From Alphaproteobacteria bacterium (lineage in GTDB: Bacteria > Pseudomonadota > Alphaproteobacteria > JAJFFI01): a stretch of DNA of 7,578 bases. Position 1 is the first letter of the stretch. Each line of letters starts with the position of its first letter. Positions 1 through 6,942 of the stretch are shown here, piece by piece. Both the position numbers and the translations under genes were made by a program. The notes under the pieces were generated by a model that worked only from the letters and a program-made list of their open reading frames with translations, did no database searches and was not told the origin of the DNA. The DNA lies in the NCBI GenBank assembly GCA_021776755.1, contig JAJFFI010000172.1:1-7578 (forward strand), given 5' to 3'.

Positions 1-12
1 CGGGCACGCCGG

Positions 13-1002
13 ATGATGCTTAGCCGGCTTCTGCTTGCCCCCGTCTGCGCGATCCTGCTCGCCGGCTGCGCGCCCGGAAACTATCCCTCAGGCCCCGACA
101 CGCAGGCGCCCACCTTCGCGACACCGTTCTTCGTCGCCCGCGACGGCATGAAGCTGCCCTACCGCACCTGGCAGCCCAAGGGCGCACCAAGTGCCGTGAT
201 CGTCGGCCTCCACGGCTTCAACGACCACTCCCGCACGTTCAGCCGCGCGGCACCCTTCTGGGCGAAACAGGGTCTCTCGGTTTACGCCTATGACCAGCGC
301 GGCTTCGGCGGCACGATCCCGGCGGGCCGCTGGTCCGGGCATCGGCGGATGGCGCTCGACCTCAAGGACTTCACCGACAAAGTCCGCGCCACCCACCCCG
401 GCGCGCCGCTTTATCTGGTCGGCGTCAGCATGGGGGGTGCCGTGGTGATGCATGCGCTGACCGGCCCCGAGCCGCCGCGCATCGACGGCTCCGTTCTCGT
501 GGCCCCCGCCGTCTGGGCCCGGAATACGATGCCGACGGCCTATGCGGCCACGCTTTGGGCGGCGTCCCGTTCGGTGCCGTGGCTCGAACTCTCTCCGCAG
601 AGTCTCAACCGGGTGCCGTCGGACAATATCGAGATGCTGCGCGAGCTTGGCCGCGACCCGCGCATCATCAAGCGCACCCGGGTCGATGCGATCTGGGGGC
701 TCGTCAACCTGATGGACGCGTCCTATGGCGCGGCACTGCAACTGCCGGGCCCAATGCTGGTGCTCTATGGCGAGAAGGACGAGATCGTCCCGCCGGGACC
801 GATCCTCGATGTGCTGCAGCGCATCCCGGCCGCCAACCGCCGCCTCGCGCTCTACCCCAAGGGCTACCACATGCTGATGCGCGACCTGCAGGCCGAAACC
901 GTCTGGCGCGACGTCGCCGCCTGGATCGCGGACCGCGACGCGCCGCTGCCGTCGGGTGCTGACAAGGACGCGGCGGCGCGGCTCAGGCGGCGATCAAATT
1001 GA
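13..1002 (+). CDS. Alpha/beta-hydrolase lipoprotein, lysophospholipase/monoacylglycerol lipase-like
   Basis: Predicted serine hydrolase of the Hydrolase_4 (PldB/monoacylglycerol lipase-like) group, 329 aa, probably acting on acyl esters at the cell envelope. Seen in the sequence: a short hydrophobic N-terminus ending in a lipobox, LLAGC (residues 15-19), so Cys19 should be lipidated. An oxyanion-type HGF motif lies at 67-69. The nucleophile elbow GVSMG places Ser139 as nucleophile. Asp256 (in YGEKDEIVP) and His286 (in GYHML) complete the triad in the right order and spacing. The cap region is about 170-235. The C-terminal 20 residues are Ala/Arg-rich and probably disordered. Two adjacent ATGs (13 and 16) could start it; the window edge hides most of the upstream region, so the ribosome site cannot be judged. 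The gene stands alone here, with an AT-rich patch after it. The fold and catalytic class are clear; the substrate is not. Confidence 0.9.
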   Translation: MMLSRLLLAPVCAILLAGCAPGNYPSGPDTQAPTFATPFFVARDGMKLPYRTWQPKGAPSAVIVGLHGFNDHSRTFSRAAPFWAKQGLSVYAYDQRGFGGTIPAGRWSGHRRMALDLKDFTDKVRATHPGAPLYLVGVSMGGAVVMHALTGPEPPRIDGSVLVAPAVWARNTMPTAYAATLWAASRSVPWLELSPQSLNRVPSDNIEMLRELGRDPRIIKRTRVDAIWGLVNLMDASYGAALQLPGPMLVLYGEKDEIVPPGPILDVLQRIPAANRRLALYPKGYHMLMRDLQAETVWRDVAAWIADRDAPLPSGADKDAAARLRRRSN

Positions 1003-1104
1003 GTTTCCCAGCCGTTCCGTAGACTGTTCTACTAGTCGCAATATCTTTTAGCGCATTGCCGAAGCCACTTTTTGCATTTTTTGCCGCCTTCTCTTGATTG
1101 TCAG

Positions 1105-1464
1105 CTAAGGCTTCCAACGCCCGCATTCAGCATACCCGCCGTTGCAAGCAGTCCACTTGTATTTACCGGTCGCGCTACAGGTCCAAAATCCAGAATTTTT
1201 TCGACCTGGCCGAAAGCTCGAGTCAGACCCACAACTCCAACGGCCATTTGTCTTTTGGAGACAAGCTCTAATGTAAACTGTCTGGTTGCAGTTGTTCTTA
1301 AAGATGACCTGCATACTCCTTGCGTTGCCGCATTGCTGGCCCCTTACTGTGGTCTTAGACACGCAGTGTTTCGCCGATGCGGCGTGACCCTCGTCAATCA
1401 TGCCCAGCGAAAAAGAAACCGCTGCGACACCGGCAACCAAGATATGTAGTCTCATGATGCTCAT
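1105..1464 (-). CDS. Small secreted, cysteine-rich basic protein of unknown function
   Basis: I do not recognise this 119-aa protein. It begins with a convincing Sec signal peptide: basic start MSIMRLH, hydrophobic core about 8-22, and a likely cleavage after an AxA-type site (HAASA, about residue 31). The mature part of about 88 residues has eight Cys (34, 45, 59, 68, 78, 96, 107, 114), enough for four disulfides, and about 15 Lys/Arg against two acidic residues, so it is strongly basic. WSC and WTC motifs recur, and a VIFKNNC stretch sits in the middle. The start at 1464 is preferred: it follows a G-rich run (GGGGGG, about 6 nt upstream) and directly precedes the signal peptide. Reading back to a TTG at 1515 would put the tandem repeat into the protein; ATG 1455 is also possible. 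It lies opposite in strand to both neighbours, in an AT-rich patch. It could be an envelope or periplasmic structural protein, an inhibitor or a toxin-like peptide; none is shown. Confidence 0.68.
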   Translation of the reverse strand: MSIMRLHILVAGVAAVSFSLGMIDEGHAASAKHCVSKTTVRGQQCGNARSMQVIFKNNCNQTVYIRACLQKTNGRWSCGSDSSFRPGRKNSGFWTCSATGKYKWTACNGGYAECGRWKP

Positions 1465-1500
1465 TTCTGCCCCCCATTCTTTATGGAAACCATCGCCTAT

Positions 1501-1538
1501 ACCATTACAACCCAAAATTACTATTACAACTCAAAATT
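1501..1538. repeat. Two tandem copies of a 19-bp unit upstream of the cysteine-rich protein gene
   Basis: Positions 1501-1519 and 1520-1538 are head-to-tail copies of a 19-bp unit, 17 of 19 bases identical (differences at unit positions 3 and 12). On the minus strand each copy carries TTGTAAT, whose TGTAAT resembles a -10 box. The proximal one would give a start about 30 nt before the ATG at 1464. I found no good matching -35. The spacing of about two helical turns would suit a regulator binding twice on one face of the DNA. The stretch 1501-1560 is only 15/60 GC. The role as operator or promoter is inference; the repeat itself is seen directly. Confidence 0.75.
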
Positions 1539-1671
1539 TTTTCCACATACTTTCTATTAATTTGTGCATATAGAATTGGACGATGTTGAGCGGCGATATT
1601 TTGTGCGACCGATATACTCGGGGCCTGTTCGAGCTTCTGGAAGAATCGATACGCGCCTTAATCTAGGCCCT

Positions 1672-1700
1672 TTGCACCCCGGCATCATCTCGCGTAATGT
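1672..1700 (+). promoter_or_regulatory. Weak candidate promoter for the tRNA-Arg gene
   Basis: TTGCAC (1672-1677) and TAATGT (1695-1700) are 17 bp apart and would start transcription about 25 nt before the tRNA. Each box matches the sigma-70 consensus poorly. This is the best-placed pair I found upstream of the tRNA, so it is a guess. A second -10-like box, TATACT at 1613-1618, has no well-spaced -35. Confidence 0.2.
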
Positions 1701-1731
1701 GCGCGCGATTTCGCTCTAGGCGGATCACCCT

Positions 1732-1808
<77 letters not shown>

Positions 1809-1864
1809 CTTTCTCTTGCTTCTGCGACGGCCAAATGCGCCGCGCGCCGCGACGCCTCATATCC

Positions 1865-2983
1865 ATGACAGCCTCACAAGACACCGCTCATACCCTGCAG
1901 GAGATCGCGGACGCCCTCGGCGCGTCGGTCGTGGGCGATGGCGCGCACAAGGTCACGCGGATCGTGCACCCGCTGCAGGCCGAGGGTCCGGAAGATCTGA
2001 TCTTCCTGCTCGACGCCAACGCCGCCCCGATTCTGGAGAGCACCCCTGCCGGCGGTGCGGTGGTGCCCGAGGGTCTCGACGGCACACTCGCGGGCGGGTT
2101 GATCCCGGTGCCCGACACCCGCTGGGCACTCGCAACGCTGCTGGATATTTTCAATAAACCCGTCCATGCGCCCGCGGGCGTGCATCCCTCGGCGGCCGTC
2201 GACGCCACCGCGACACTGGGCGAAGGCGTGTCGGTGGGCCCGCTCGCCAGCATCGGGCCGGGCGCCGTCATCGGCGCGAACACCACTCTTCAAAATCATG
2301 TGTCGGTCGGCGCGGACGCGCGGGTCGGCGCGAACTGCCTCCTGCATGCCGGCGTACGGGTCGGCGAGCGCGTGGCGATGGGAGACCGCTGCATCATCCA
2401 GGCGGGCGCGGTCATCGGCGCCGACGGCTTTTCCCATGTGACGCCCGGCCGGGGCAGTTGGGAAGAGGCCAAGACGGTGATGCACGAGGTCACGATCCAG
2501 AACACCGAGATCCGCCGCATCAACTCGATCGGCACCGTGATCCTCGGCGATGACGTCGAGATCGGCGCCAACAGCTGCATCGACCGCGCCAATCTCGGCG
2601 CCACCATGATCGGCAACAACACCCGCATCGACAACCTGGTTCAGGTCGCCCACAACACGCGGATCGGCGAGAACTGCCTGATCTCGGGCCAGGTCGGCAT
2701 TTCCGGCAGCGTCGTGATCGGCGACCGGGTCGTGATCGCCGGCGGCAGCGGCATCGCGGATCACACGAAAATCGGCGACGACGCCGTGATCGCGGCCGGC
2801 AGCGGTGTCTGGAAAGACGTGCCGCCGCGCCATATCATTGCCGGGTTCCCGGCATTCAAGAAGGCTGATACGGCCGTGCGCGAGATGAACATTGCCCGGA
2901 TCGGGCGGCTGTTGAAGGACCTTGAGTCGGTCAAGAAACGCCTCGCCGCGATCGAACGCAAAAACGGCGGAACCGACAGTTGA
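1865..2983 (+). CDS. lpxD: LpxD-type UDP-3-O-(3-hydroxyacyl)glucosamine N-acyltransferase
   Basis: LpxD transfers a 3-hydroxyacyl chain from ACP to the 2-amino group of UDP-3-O-acylglucosamine, the third step of lipid A synthesis, in the cytoplasm. From ATG 1865 the protein has 372 aa. Residues about 9-100 form the N-terminal uridine-binding type domain. Residues about 105-325 are left-handed beta-helix hexapeptide repeats (many [IV]G-x4 units). A C-terminal helix at about 338-367 is typical of the family. The two catalytically important His of E. coli LpxD (239, 276) correspond to His263 in QVAHN and His300 in ADHTKIG. It is longer than the usual roughly 340-350 aa, mainly through an insertion after ADGF at about 190-215. 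ATG 1835 in the same frame would add ten basic residues; neither start has a clear ribosome site. An ACP gene follows after 132 nt. The usual lpxD neighbours bamA, fabZ and lpxA are absent, so it may be a second, specialised copy. Family certain, exact substrate not. Confidence 0.88.
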   Translation: MTASQDTAHTLQEIADALGASVVGDGAHKVTRIVHPLQAEGPEDLIFLLDANAAPILESTPAGGAVVPEGLDGTLAGGLIPVPDTRWALATLLDIFNKPVHAPAGVHPSAAVDATATLGEGVSVGPLASIGPGAVIGANTTLQNHVSVGADARVGANCLLHAGVRVGERVAMGDRCIIQAGAVIGADGFSHVTPGRGSWEEAKTVMHEVTIQNTEIRRINSIGTVILGDDVEIGANSCIDRANLGATMIGNNTRIDNLVQVAHNTRIGENCLISGQVGISGSVVIGDRVVIAGGSGIADHTKIGDDAVIAAGSGVWKDVPPRHIIAGFPAFKKADTAVREMNIARIGRLLKDLESVKKRLAAIERKNGGTDS

Positions 2984-3103
2984 ATGCATTGCCGGAACCG
3001 GGCGCTTGCAGGGCTGGACAACACGGTCCAAGACAGCAATAAACCCACCGGCGGGAACTATCGTGATCGGGGCTCTGGCAAGACGCCAGTATGAGGATCA
3101 GAC

Positions 3104-3109
3104 AAGAGG
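3104..3109 (+). promoter_or_regulatory. Shine-Dalgarno site of the acyl carrier protein gene
   Basis: AAGAGG ends 6 nt before ATG 3116. It is the clearest ribosome binding site in this gene block and fixes the ACP start. The neighbouring lpxD, synthase and glycosyltransferase genes have no comparable site, which would fit stronger translation of the carrier protein. Confidence 0.6.
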
Positions 3110-3115
3110 CAAGGC

Positions 3116-3385
3116 ATGGCCGAATCGGATATCGAAAAGCGGGTCAAGGAAATCATCGCGACGGAGATCAACGCCGATCCCTCGCAGATCAAGCGCGAAT
3201 CCACCCTGGAAGATGCGCAGATCGAATCGATCGATCTCGTGCAGATCATGTTCGCCATTGAGGAAGAGTTCGACATCTACCTCGCCGACGAAGACATCGG
3301 CTTCGACGTCGAGAACGTCGGTGTCGTGATCGATGCGGTCGAGCGCCTCGCTGCCAAGAAGAACGATGACGCCGGCGGCAGCTGA
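3116..3385 (+). CDS. Acyl carrier protein, probably specialised
   Basis: An 89-aa acidic protein of the PP-binding (ACP) family, which carries growing acyl chains on a phosphopantetheine arm in the cytoplasm. Helix I is at about 4-17, and the attachment site is Ser38 in QIESID, at the start of helix II (about 38-53, with FAIEEEFDI). Helices III and IV follow at about 65-80. Most housekeeping AcpP proteins have DSL at the attachment site; here it is ESI, and the rest also departs from the AcpP sequence. This points to a second carrier for a dedicated pathway, as with AcpXL of rhizobia, although length and sequence do not make it a clear AcpXL. The start is set by a good Shine-Dalgarno site. 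It sits between the LpxD-type acyltransferase and a ketoacyl synthase gene (87-nt gap), so the three probably work together: synthase extends, ACP carries, LpxD transfers. Confidence 0.9.
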   Translation: MAESDIEKRVKEIIATEINADPSQIKRESTLEDAQIESIDLVQIMFAIEEEFDIYLADEDIGFDVENVGVVIDAVERLAAKKNDDAGGS

Positions 3386-3421
3386 CCCGCCGATCCCAGA
3401 TCAGAACCGAAGTTTCCCTCC

Positions 3422-3443
3422 GTGCCGCTGACCCGGCCGGCAC
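3422..3443 (+). other. Short GC hairpin between the ACP and synthase genes
   Basis: GTGCCG (3422-3427) can pair with CGGCAC (3438-3443) around a 10-nt loop. There is no T-tract, so it is not a standard terminator. It could protect the upstream mRNA end, giving more ACP than synthase, or be chance in GC-rich DNA. It overlaps an in-frame GTG (3422), which I consider a less likely start for the synthase. Confidence 0.2.
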
Positions 3444-3472
3444 AACTTTCATTGACCAGAGCTGCTGAAACC

Positions 3473-4684
3473 ATGAAACGAGTCGTCGTCACCGGACTGG
3501 GCTGCATGTCGCCGATTGGCAATACGGCCGGGGAGACATGGTCGGCCGCGAAAGACGGCGTCTGTGGCATCGGCAGCGTGCGCGACGAGTGGGCGGCGCA
3601 GCTCAACCGCACCCAGGCCGCCCTGCTCAAGGGCTATGCCTCGGAAGATCATTTCGAGAAGCGCGAGACCGACATTATCGACCGCTTCGCGCAGATCGCG
3701 TTGATCGCCGCAAAAGAAGCGCTGACCGACAGCGGGATCGAGATCGACGAGGAAACCGGCTACCGCACCTCCTGCATCCTCGGCACCGGCCTCGGCGGTG
3801 TCGAGACCATGGACGAGGGCTTCGCGCGCCTCTATGGCGACGGGCCCAAGCGCGTACACCCGTTCACCGTCCCGAAGATGATGATGAACGCCGCACCCAG
3901 CCACATCAGCATGCGAAACAATATCCGCGGGCCGGCGTACTCGATCGCCTCGGCCTGTTCGTCGTCGAATCACGCCATCGGCACGTCGCTCAACATGGTG
4001 CGCGGCGGACAGTGCGACATCGCGATCACCGGCGGCAGCGAATGCGTCATCACTCTCGGCGGCATGAAGGCCTGGGAGGCGCTTCGCGTCATGGCGCCCG
4101 ACACCTGCCGGCCGTTCTCGAAGGACCGCAAGGGCATGATCCTCGGCGAGGGCGCTGGCATCATCGTGCTTGAGGAGTACGAACACGCGAAGGCCCGCGG
4201 CGCGAAGATCTATGCCGAAATGGCAGGCTTCGGCATGAGCTCGGACGCGGGCGACCTGGTCATGCCATCGGCCAAGCACGCTTCGCGGGCCATGACGGCG
4301 GCGCTCAAGGACGGCGGGCTCGATCCCTCCGACGTCGACTACGTCAATGCCCACGGCACCGCGACGCTCGCCAACGACATCAGCGAGACCCGGGCGCTCC
4401 GCATGGCCTTTGGCGATGATGCCGACAAGCTCGCGGTCTCTTCATCGAAATCGATGCTCGGGCACGCCCTGGGCGCGGCCGGTGCCCTCGAGATGGTGCT
4501 CACGGTGCTGTCGATCCACGACGGCGTGGTGACGCCGACCGTCAATTTTAATGAACTCGACCCCGAGTGCGATCTCGACTATGTGCCGAACGAGGCGCGC
4601 GACATGAAGATCCGGGCCGCGATGTCGAACTCCTTCGCTTTCGGCGGGTTGAACGCGGTGCTCACGGTCAAACAGGCCCCCTGA
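3473..4684 (+). CDS. Beta-ketoacyl-ACP synthase II family protein (FabF-like)
   Basis: A 403-aa condensing enzyme of the KAS I/II thiolase fold, which joins malonyl-ACP to an acyl-ACP. The start ATG 3473 gives the typical family opening, MKRVVVTGLG; an in-frame GTG at 3422 would add 17 unlike residues. Seen motifs: active-site Cys162 in SACSSSNHAIG, His294 in NAHGTAT, Lys326 and His331 in SSKSMLGHALGAAG, and the FGG loop in NSFAFGGLNAVL near the end. All catalytic residues are present, so it should be active rather than a chain-length factor. After NAHGTAT the usual PLGD-like stretch is replaced by LANDISET, a divergence from housekeeping FabF. Gene order (LpxD-type enzyme, ACP, synthase) suggests a special acyl chain for an outer-membrane lipid, comparable in concept to the fabF1/fabF2 XL genes for very-long-chain lipid A acyl groups in rhizobia. 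The exact product is unknown. Confidence 0.9.
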   Translation: MKRVVVTGLGCMSPIGNTAGETWSAAKDGVCGIGSVRDEWAAQLNRTQAALLKGYASEDHFEKRETDIIDRFAQIALIAAKEALTDSGIEIDEETGYRTSCILGTGLGGVETMDEGFARLYGDGPKRVHPFTVPKMMMNAAPSHISMRNNIRGPAYSIASACSSSNHAIGTSLNMVRGGQCDIAITGGSECVITLGGMKAWEALRVMAPDTCRPFSKDRKGMILGEGAGIIVLEEYEHAKARGAKIYAEMAGFGMSSDAGDLVMPSAKHASRAMTAALKDGGLDPSDVDYVNAHGTATLANDISETRALRMAFGDDADKLAVSSSKSMLGHALGAAGALEMVLTVLSIHDGVVTPTVNFNELDPECDLDYVPNEARDMKIRAAMSNSFAFGGLNAVLTVKQAP

Positions 4685-4703
4685 CCCAGGATGCACTCAA
4701 GGC

Positions 4704-4733
4704 CGGGCCGGTGCTTCCGGCGCGCACGGCCCG
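4704..4733 (+). terminator. Possible hairpin without T-tract after the synthase gene
   Basis: Bases 4704-4709 and 4711-4714 pair with 4724-4727 and 4728-4733, ten GC-rich pairs with one bulged G (4710) and a 9-nt loop. No run of T follows, so termination would be weak. It lies about 60 nt before the glycosyltransferase start and may only lower read-through. Confidence 0.3.
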
Positions 4734-4792
4734 CACGCCTCTCGCGAATGTAAATTGACTCCCTCCCGCGCCTGTGGTGACACGACCCGGTG

Positions 4793-6853
4793 ATGACGTC
4801 CACCACGCCTCCCGCCCCTGAAACATTCCGGATCGAGCCGCGCACCGCGCGGCGGCTGGTCTGGGCGTTCTGGCTTGTGGCCGCGGCCCTGCTGATCCTG
4901 AAGATCGCCATCATCGCCCATCTCGACCTGTTCTGGGACGAGGCCTACTACTGGCAGGCTTCCGAGCGGCTTGCGATCGGGTATGCCGACAAGCCGTTCA
5001 TGAATGCGCTGTTGATCCACATCGGGACAACCCTCTTCGGCGACACATTCTTCGGCGTCCGGATCATTCATATGCTGTTCGGGCTCCTGCTGCCGGTCGG
5101 GATCTACTGGTTGGGCCAGCCGGTTGTGGGGCACCGGGATGCGCTCTATGCCGCCGCGTTCTCCCTCATCGTGCCGATCGGCGCCTTGCAGGGCCTGCAG
5201 GCGCAGCCCGAGATCGTCCTCGCGGTTTATGCGATCTTCGCGCTCGGCGCCTTCGAACGCGCAAGCCGGACCGAGGGCGCCGGCCAGGCAGGCGAGACCG
5301 GCGGGCAGACCAAATGGTGGCTGCTCTTCGGCCTGCTCTGCGCCCTCGGCGCCGCGACTCACTACCGCTTCGCGCCGTTCATTCTCGGCATCTTCCTGTA
5401 CATGATCCTGACCCGGGTCGGCCGGGCCCAGTGGGGACGGCACGGGTTCTGGCTCGCGGTCCTGGTCGGGCTGCCGGGGCTCGTTCCGCTGATCTGGTTC
5501 AATCTCGAGACCGATTTCGCGTCATTCCGGTACCAGGTCGTCGACCGCAATCCGTGGACCTTCCACTGGATCGCGCTGGTCAGATACTGGGTCGGCCAGA
5601 TCCTCGCCCTGAATCCGCTGCTGTTCGCCGCCTATGTCGCCGCCACGGTGCTGGCGATCCGGCGCTGGCGCGAAGGGAACGACCGCGCGGCCCTCCTCGC
5701 AGCCGTCACGATCGCCTATATCGGTGGCTATTACCTGCTGACGCCCTGGACCGACCAGAAGCATTTCGCGGTCCACTGGCCAGGCATCGGTTATGCCCCG
5801 CTGACCCTGTTCCTGCCCGAGATCCTCCGCGATGTCTGGCGGATGGGCCGGACCGTCTGGCAGAAACGGATCGCCCGGGGGCTCGTGATCGGTGTCCCGC
5901 TTTCGGGCGCGGCCATGTCGCTCGGAGTGCTGATTTTTCTCGCAGCCAACATCTGGCCCCAGGCCCTGATGCCGGCCGTGCTCGACCGGGTGAGCCGGCT
6001 GCCCGTGCAAGGCTGGTCGGCGCTGGCACGGGAAACCGAGTCGCATTTCAGCGCGCTCGAGGCTGAGGCGAAGAAACGTGGCCTTCCCGCGCCGGTGCTG
6101 GTTGCGCCCGACTATATCGTCGGCTCCGAACTGTCGTTCGGCCTCGCCCGGCGGCCCGGTGCGCCCCGGGTTTCCGCCTATACGCTGGACCATCCGAACA
6201 ACGTCAGGGACGGGCTCGAATTCCAGTATGAGATTTGGAAGCTCGACCAGGCATCACTGGTGGCGCTTCACGCCGGGAAGCCGGCCCTCGTGCTTTATGA
6301 AGTGCCGCATTACGAATTCCACGAACCATTGCGTTTCGTGAAGCGGCGGCTTCTGTGCAACGTCATCCGCGATGCCGAGCCGGTGGGCGAATGGGTGTCC
6401 CGGGGTGGGCGCCGGCACTACCAGTTCTTTCGCGGTTTCGTCCGGGATGCCGCCGACCCGAGCTCGGCGACGAACAGCCTGCCGCCGGCCCCGATCGATT
6501 GCGGTGTGATGCCGGCCGCCTATATCGCACAACCCAAGCAGGGCGGCACGGTTCGCGGTCAGATCGCATCCGTCTTCGGCTGGGTGCGCGAGGCCGAATC
6601 GAAGGTTGTTTCAGTGGCGGCAGTGCTCGACGGCAAGGTGATTGGCGAAATCGCGCCCGCGGGGGACGTGATCTCCTCGCTCCGCCACATGACGCCATAC
6701 GCCGAGCCGGACGTCACCTATCAGAGCTTCGGGCTGCCGTGGAACCCGTCAATCCATTCGCCGGGCCGCCACGTGATGCATCTGGCGATCCGTTATGCCG
6801 ACGGGACCGAGCGGATCACCGAGAAGCGCGTCTTCTACATTCCCGGTTTCTGA
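4793..6853 (+). CDS. GT39 (PMT/ArnT-like) membrane glycosyltransferase with C-terminal beta domain
   Basis: A 686-aa GT-C type integral membrane glycosyltransferase. These enzymes use a polyprenyl-phosphate sugar and act at the periplasmic face of the inner membrane. The first transmembrane helix is at about 23-43. It is followed by the acidic motif FWDEAYYW (Asp49-Glu50, the probable catalytic site of the first periplasmic loop) and by YADKPF, as in ArnT/RgtA-like proteins. About nine or ten more hydrophobic helices run to about 388, with DQKHFAVHWPG (about 321-331) in the late membrane region. The soluble part from about 390 includes a beta-rich C-terminal domain (about 572-686) with GGTVRGQIASVFGWV, an LDGKVIGE strand pair and a PGRHVMHLAIRYADG strand, an Ig-like or sugar-binding pattern. 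ATG 4793 directly follows an in-frame GTG (4790); no clear ribosome site. As the fourth gene after an LpxD-type enzyme, it may glycosylate lipid A or a related lipid; other acceptors are possible. Confidence 0.85.
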   Translation: MTSTTPPAPETFRIEPRTARRLVWAFWLVAAALLILKIAIIAHLDLFWDEAYYWQASERLAIGYADKPFMNALLIHIGTTLFGDTFFGVRIIHMLFGLLLPVGIYWLGQPVVGHRDALYAAAFSLIVPIGALQGLQAQPEIVLAVYAIFALGAFERASRTEGAGQAGETGGQTKWWLLFGLLCALGAATHYRFAPFILGIFLYMILTRVGRAQWGRHGFWLAVLVGLPGLVPLIWFNLETDFASFRYQVVDRNPWTFHWIALVRYWVGQILALNPLLFAAYVAATVLAIRRWREGNDRAALLAAVTIAYIGGYYLLTPWTDQKHFAVHWPGIGYAPLTLFLPEILRDVWRMGRTVWQKRIARGLVIGVPLSGAAMSLGVLIFLAANIWPQALMPAVLDRVSRLPVQGWSALARETESHFSALEAEAKKRGLPAPVLVAPDYIVGSELSFGLARRPGAPRVSAYTLDHPNNVRDGLEFQYEIWKLDQASLVALHAGKPALVLYEVPHYEFHEPLRFVKRRLLCNVIRDAEPVGEWVSRGGRRHYQFFRGFVRDAADPSSATNSLPPAPIDCGVMPAAYIAQPKQGGTVRGQIASVFGWVREAESKVVSVAAVLDGKVIGEIAPAGDVISSLRHMTPYAEPDVTYQSFGLPWNPSIHSPGRHVMHLAIRYADGTERITEKRVFYIPGF

Positions 6854-6875
6854 GATCCTTTCGCTGGGTTCGGGC

Positions 6876-6904
6876 AAAAAAAAGACCGGGCATCACGCCC
6901 GGTC
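6876..6904 (-). terminator. Rho-independent terminator of the M23 peptidase gene
   Basis: On the minus strand, GACCGGGC, a 5-nt loop and GCCCGGTC form a perfect 8-bp stem (6884-6904) followed by eight T (6876-6883). It lies 38 nt past the peptidase stop. On the plus strand the same stem is followed only by a mixed CTTGTTT, so it may also weakly stop the convergent glycosyltransferase transcript. Confidence 0.9.
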
Positions 6905-6942
6905 CTTGTTTCGGTTGTTCGGATTCCAGGAACTCAGCCGCC

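Noticed and set aside
88..870. Long minus-strand open frame opposite the hydrolase gene
   Set aside because: Rich in Arg/His/Asp with no motifs; it mirrors the GC-rich codon pattern of the real gene, whose catalytic triad is complete.
1072..1449. Plus-strand 125-aa open frame
   Set aside because: It is antisense to the cysteine-rich gene. It has no signal peptide, recognisable domain or ribosome site, while the minus-strand frame has a coherent secreted-protein layout.
1874..3031. Minus-strand 385-aa open frame opposite the LpxD-type gene
   Set aside because: Its repetitive AD/VGD-rich text is the shadow of the hexapeptide repeats on the other strand.
3449..4354. Minus-strand 301-aa open frame opposite the synthase gene
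   Set aside because: Shadow of the FabF-like gene, which has all active-site motifs; the antisense product has no recognisable domain.
4697..5443. Minus-strand 248-aa open frame opposite the glycosyltransferase start
   Set aside because: Low-complexity, charged product opposite clear transmembrane coding; a shadow of the GT39 gene.
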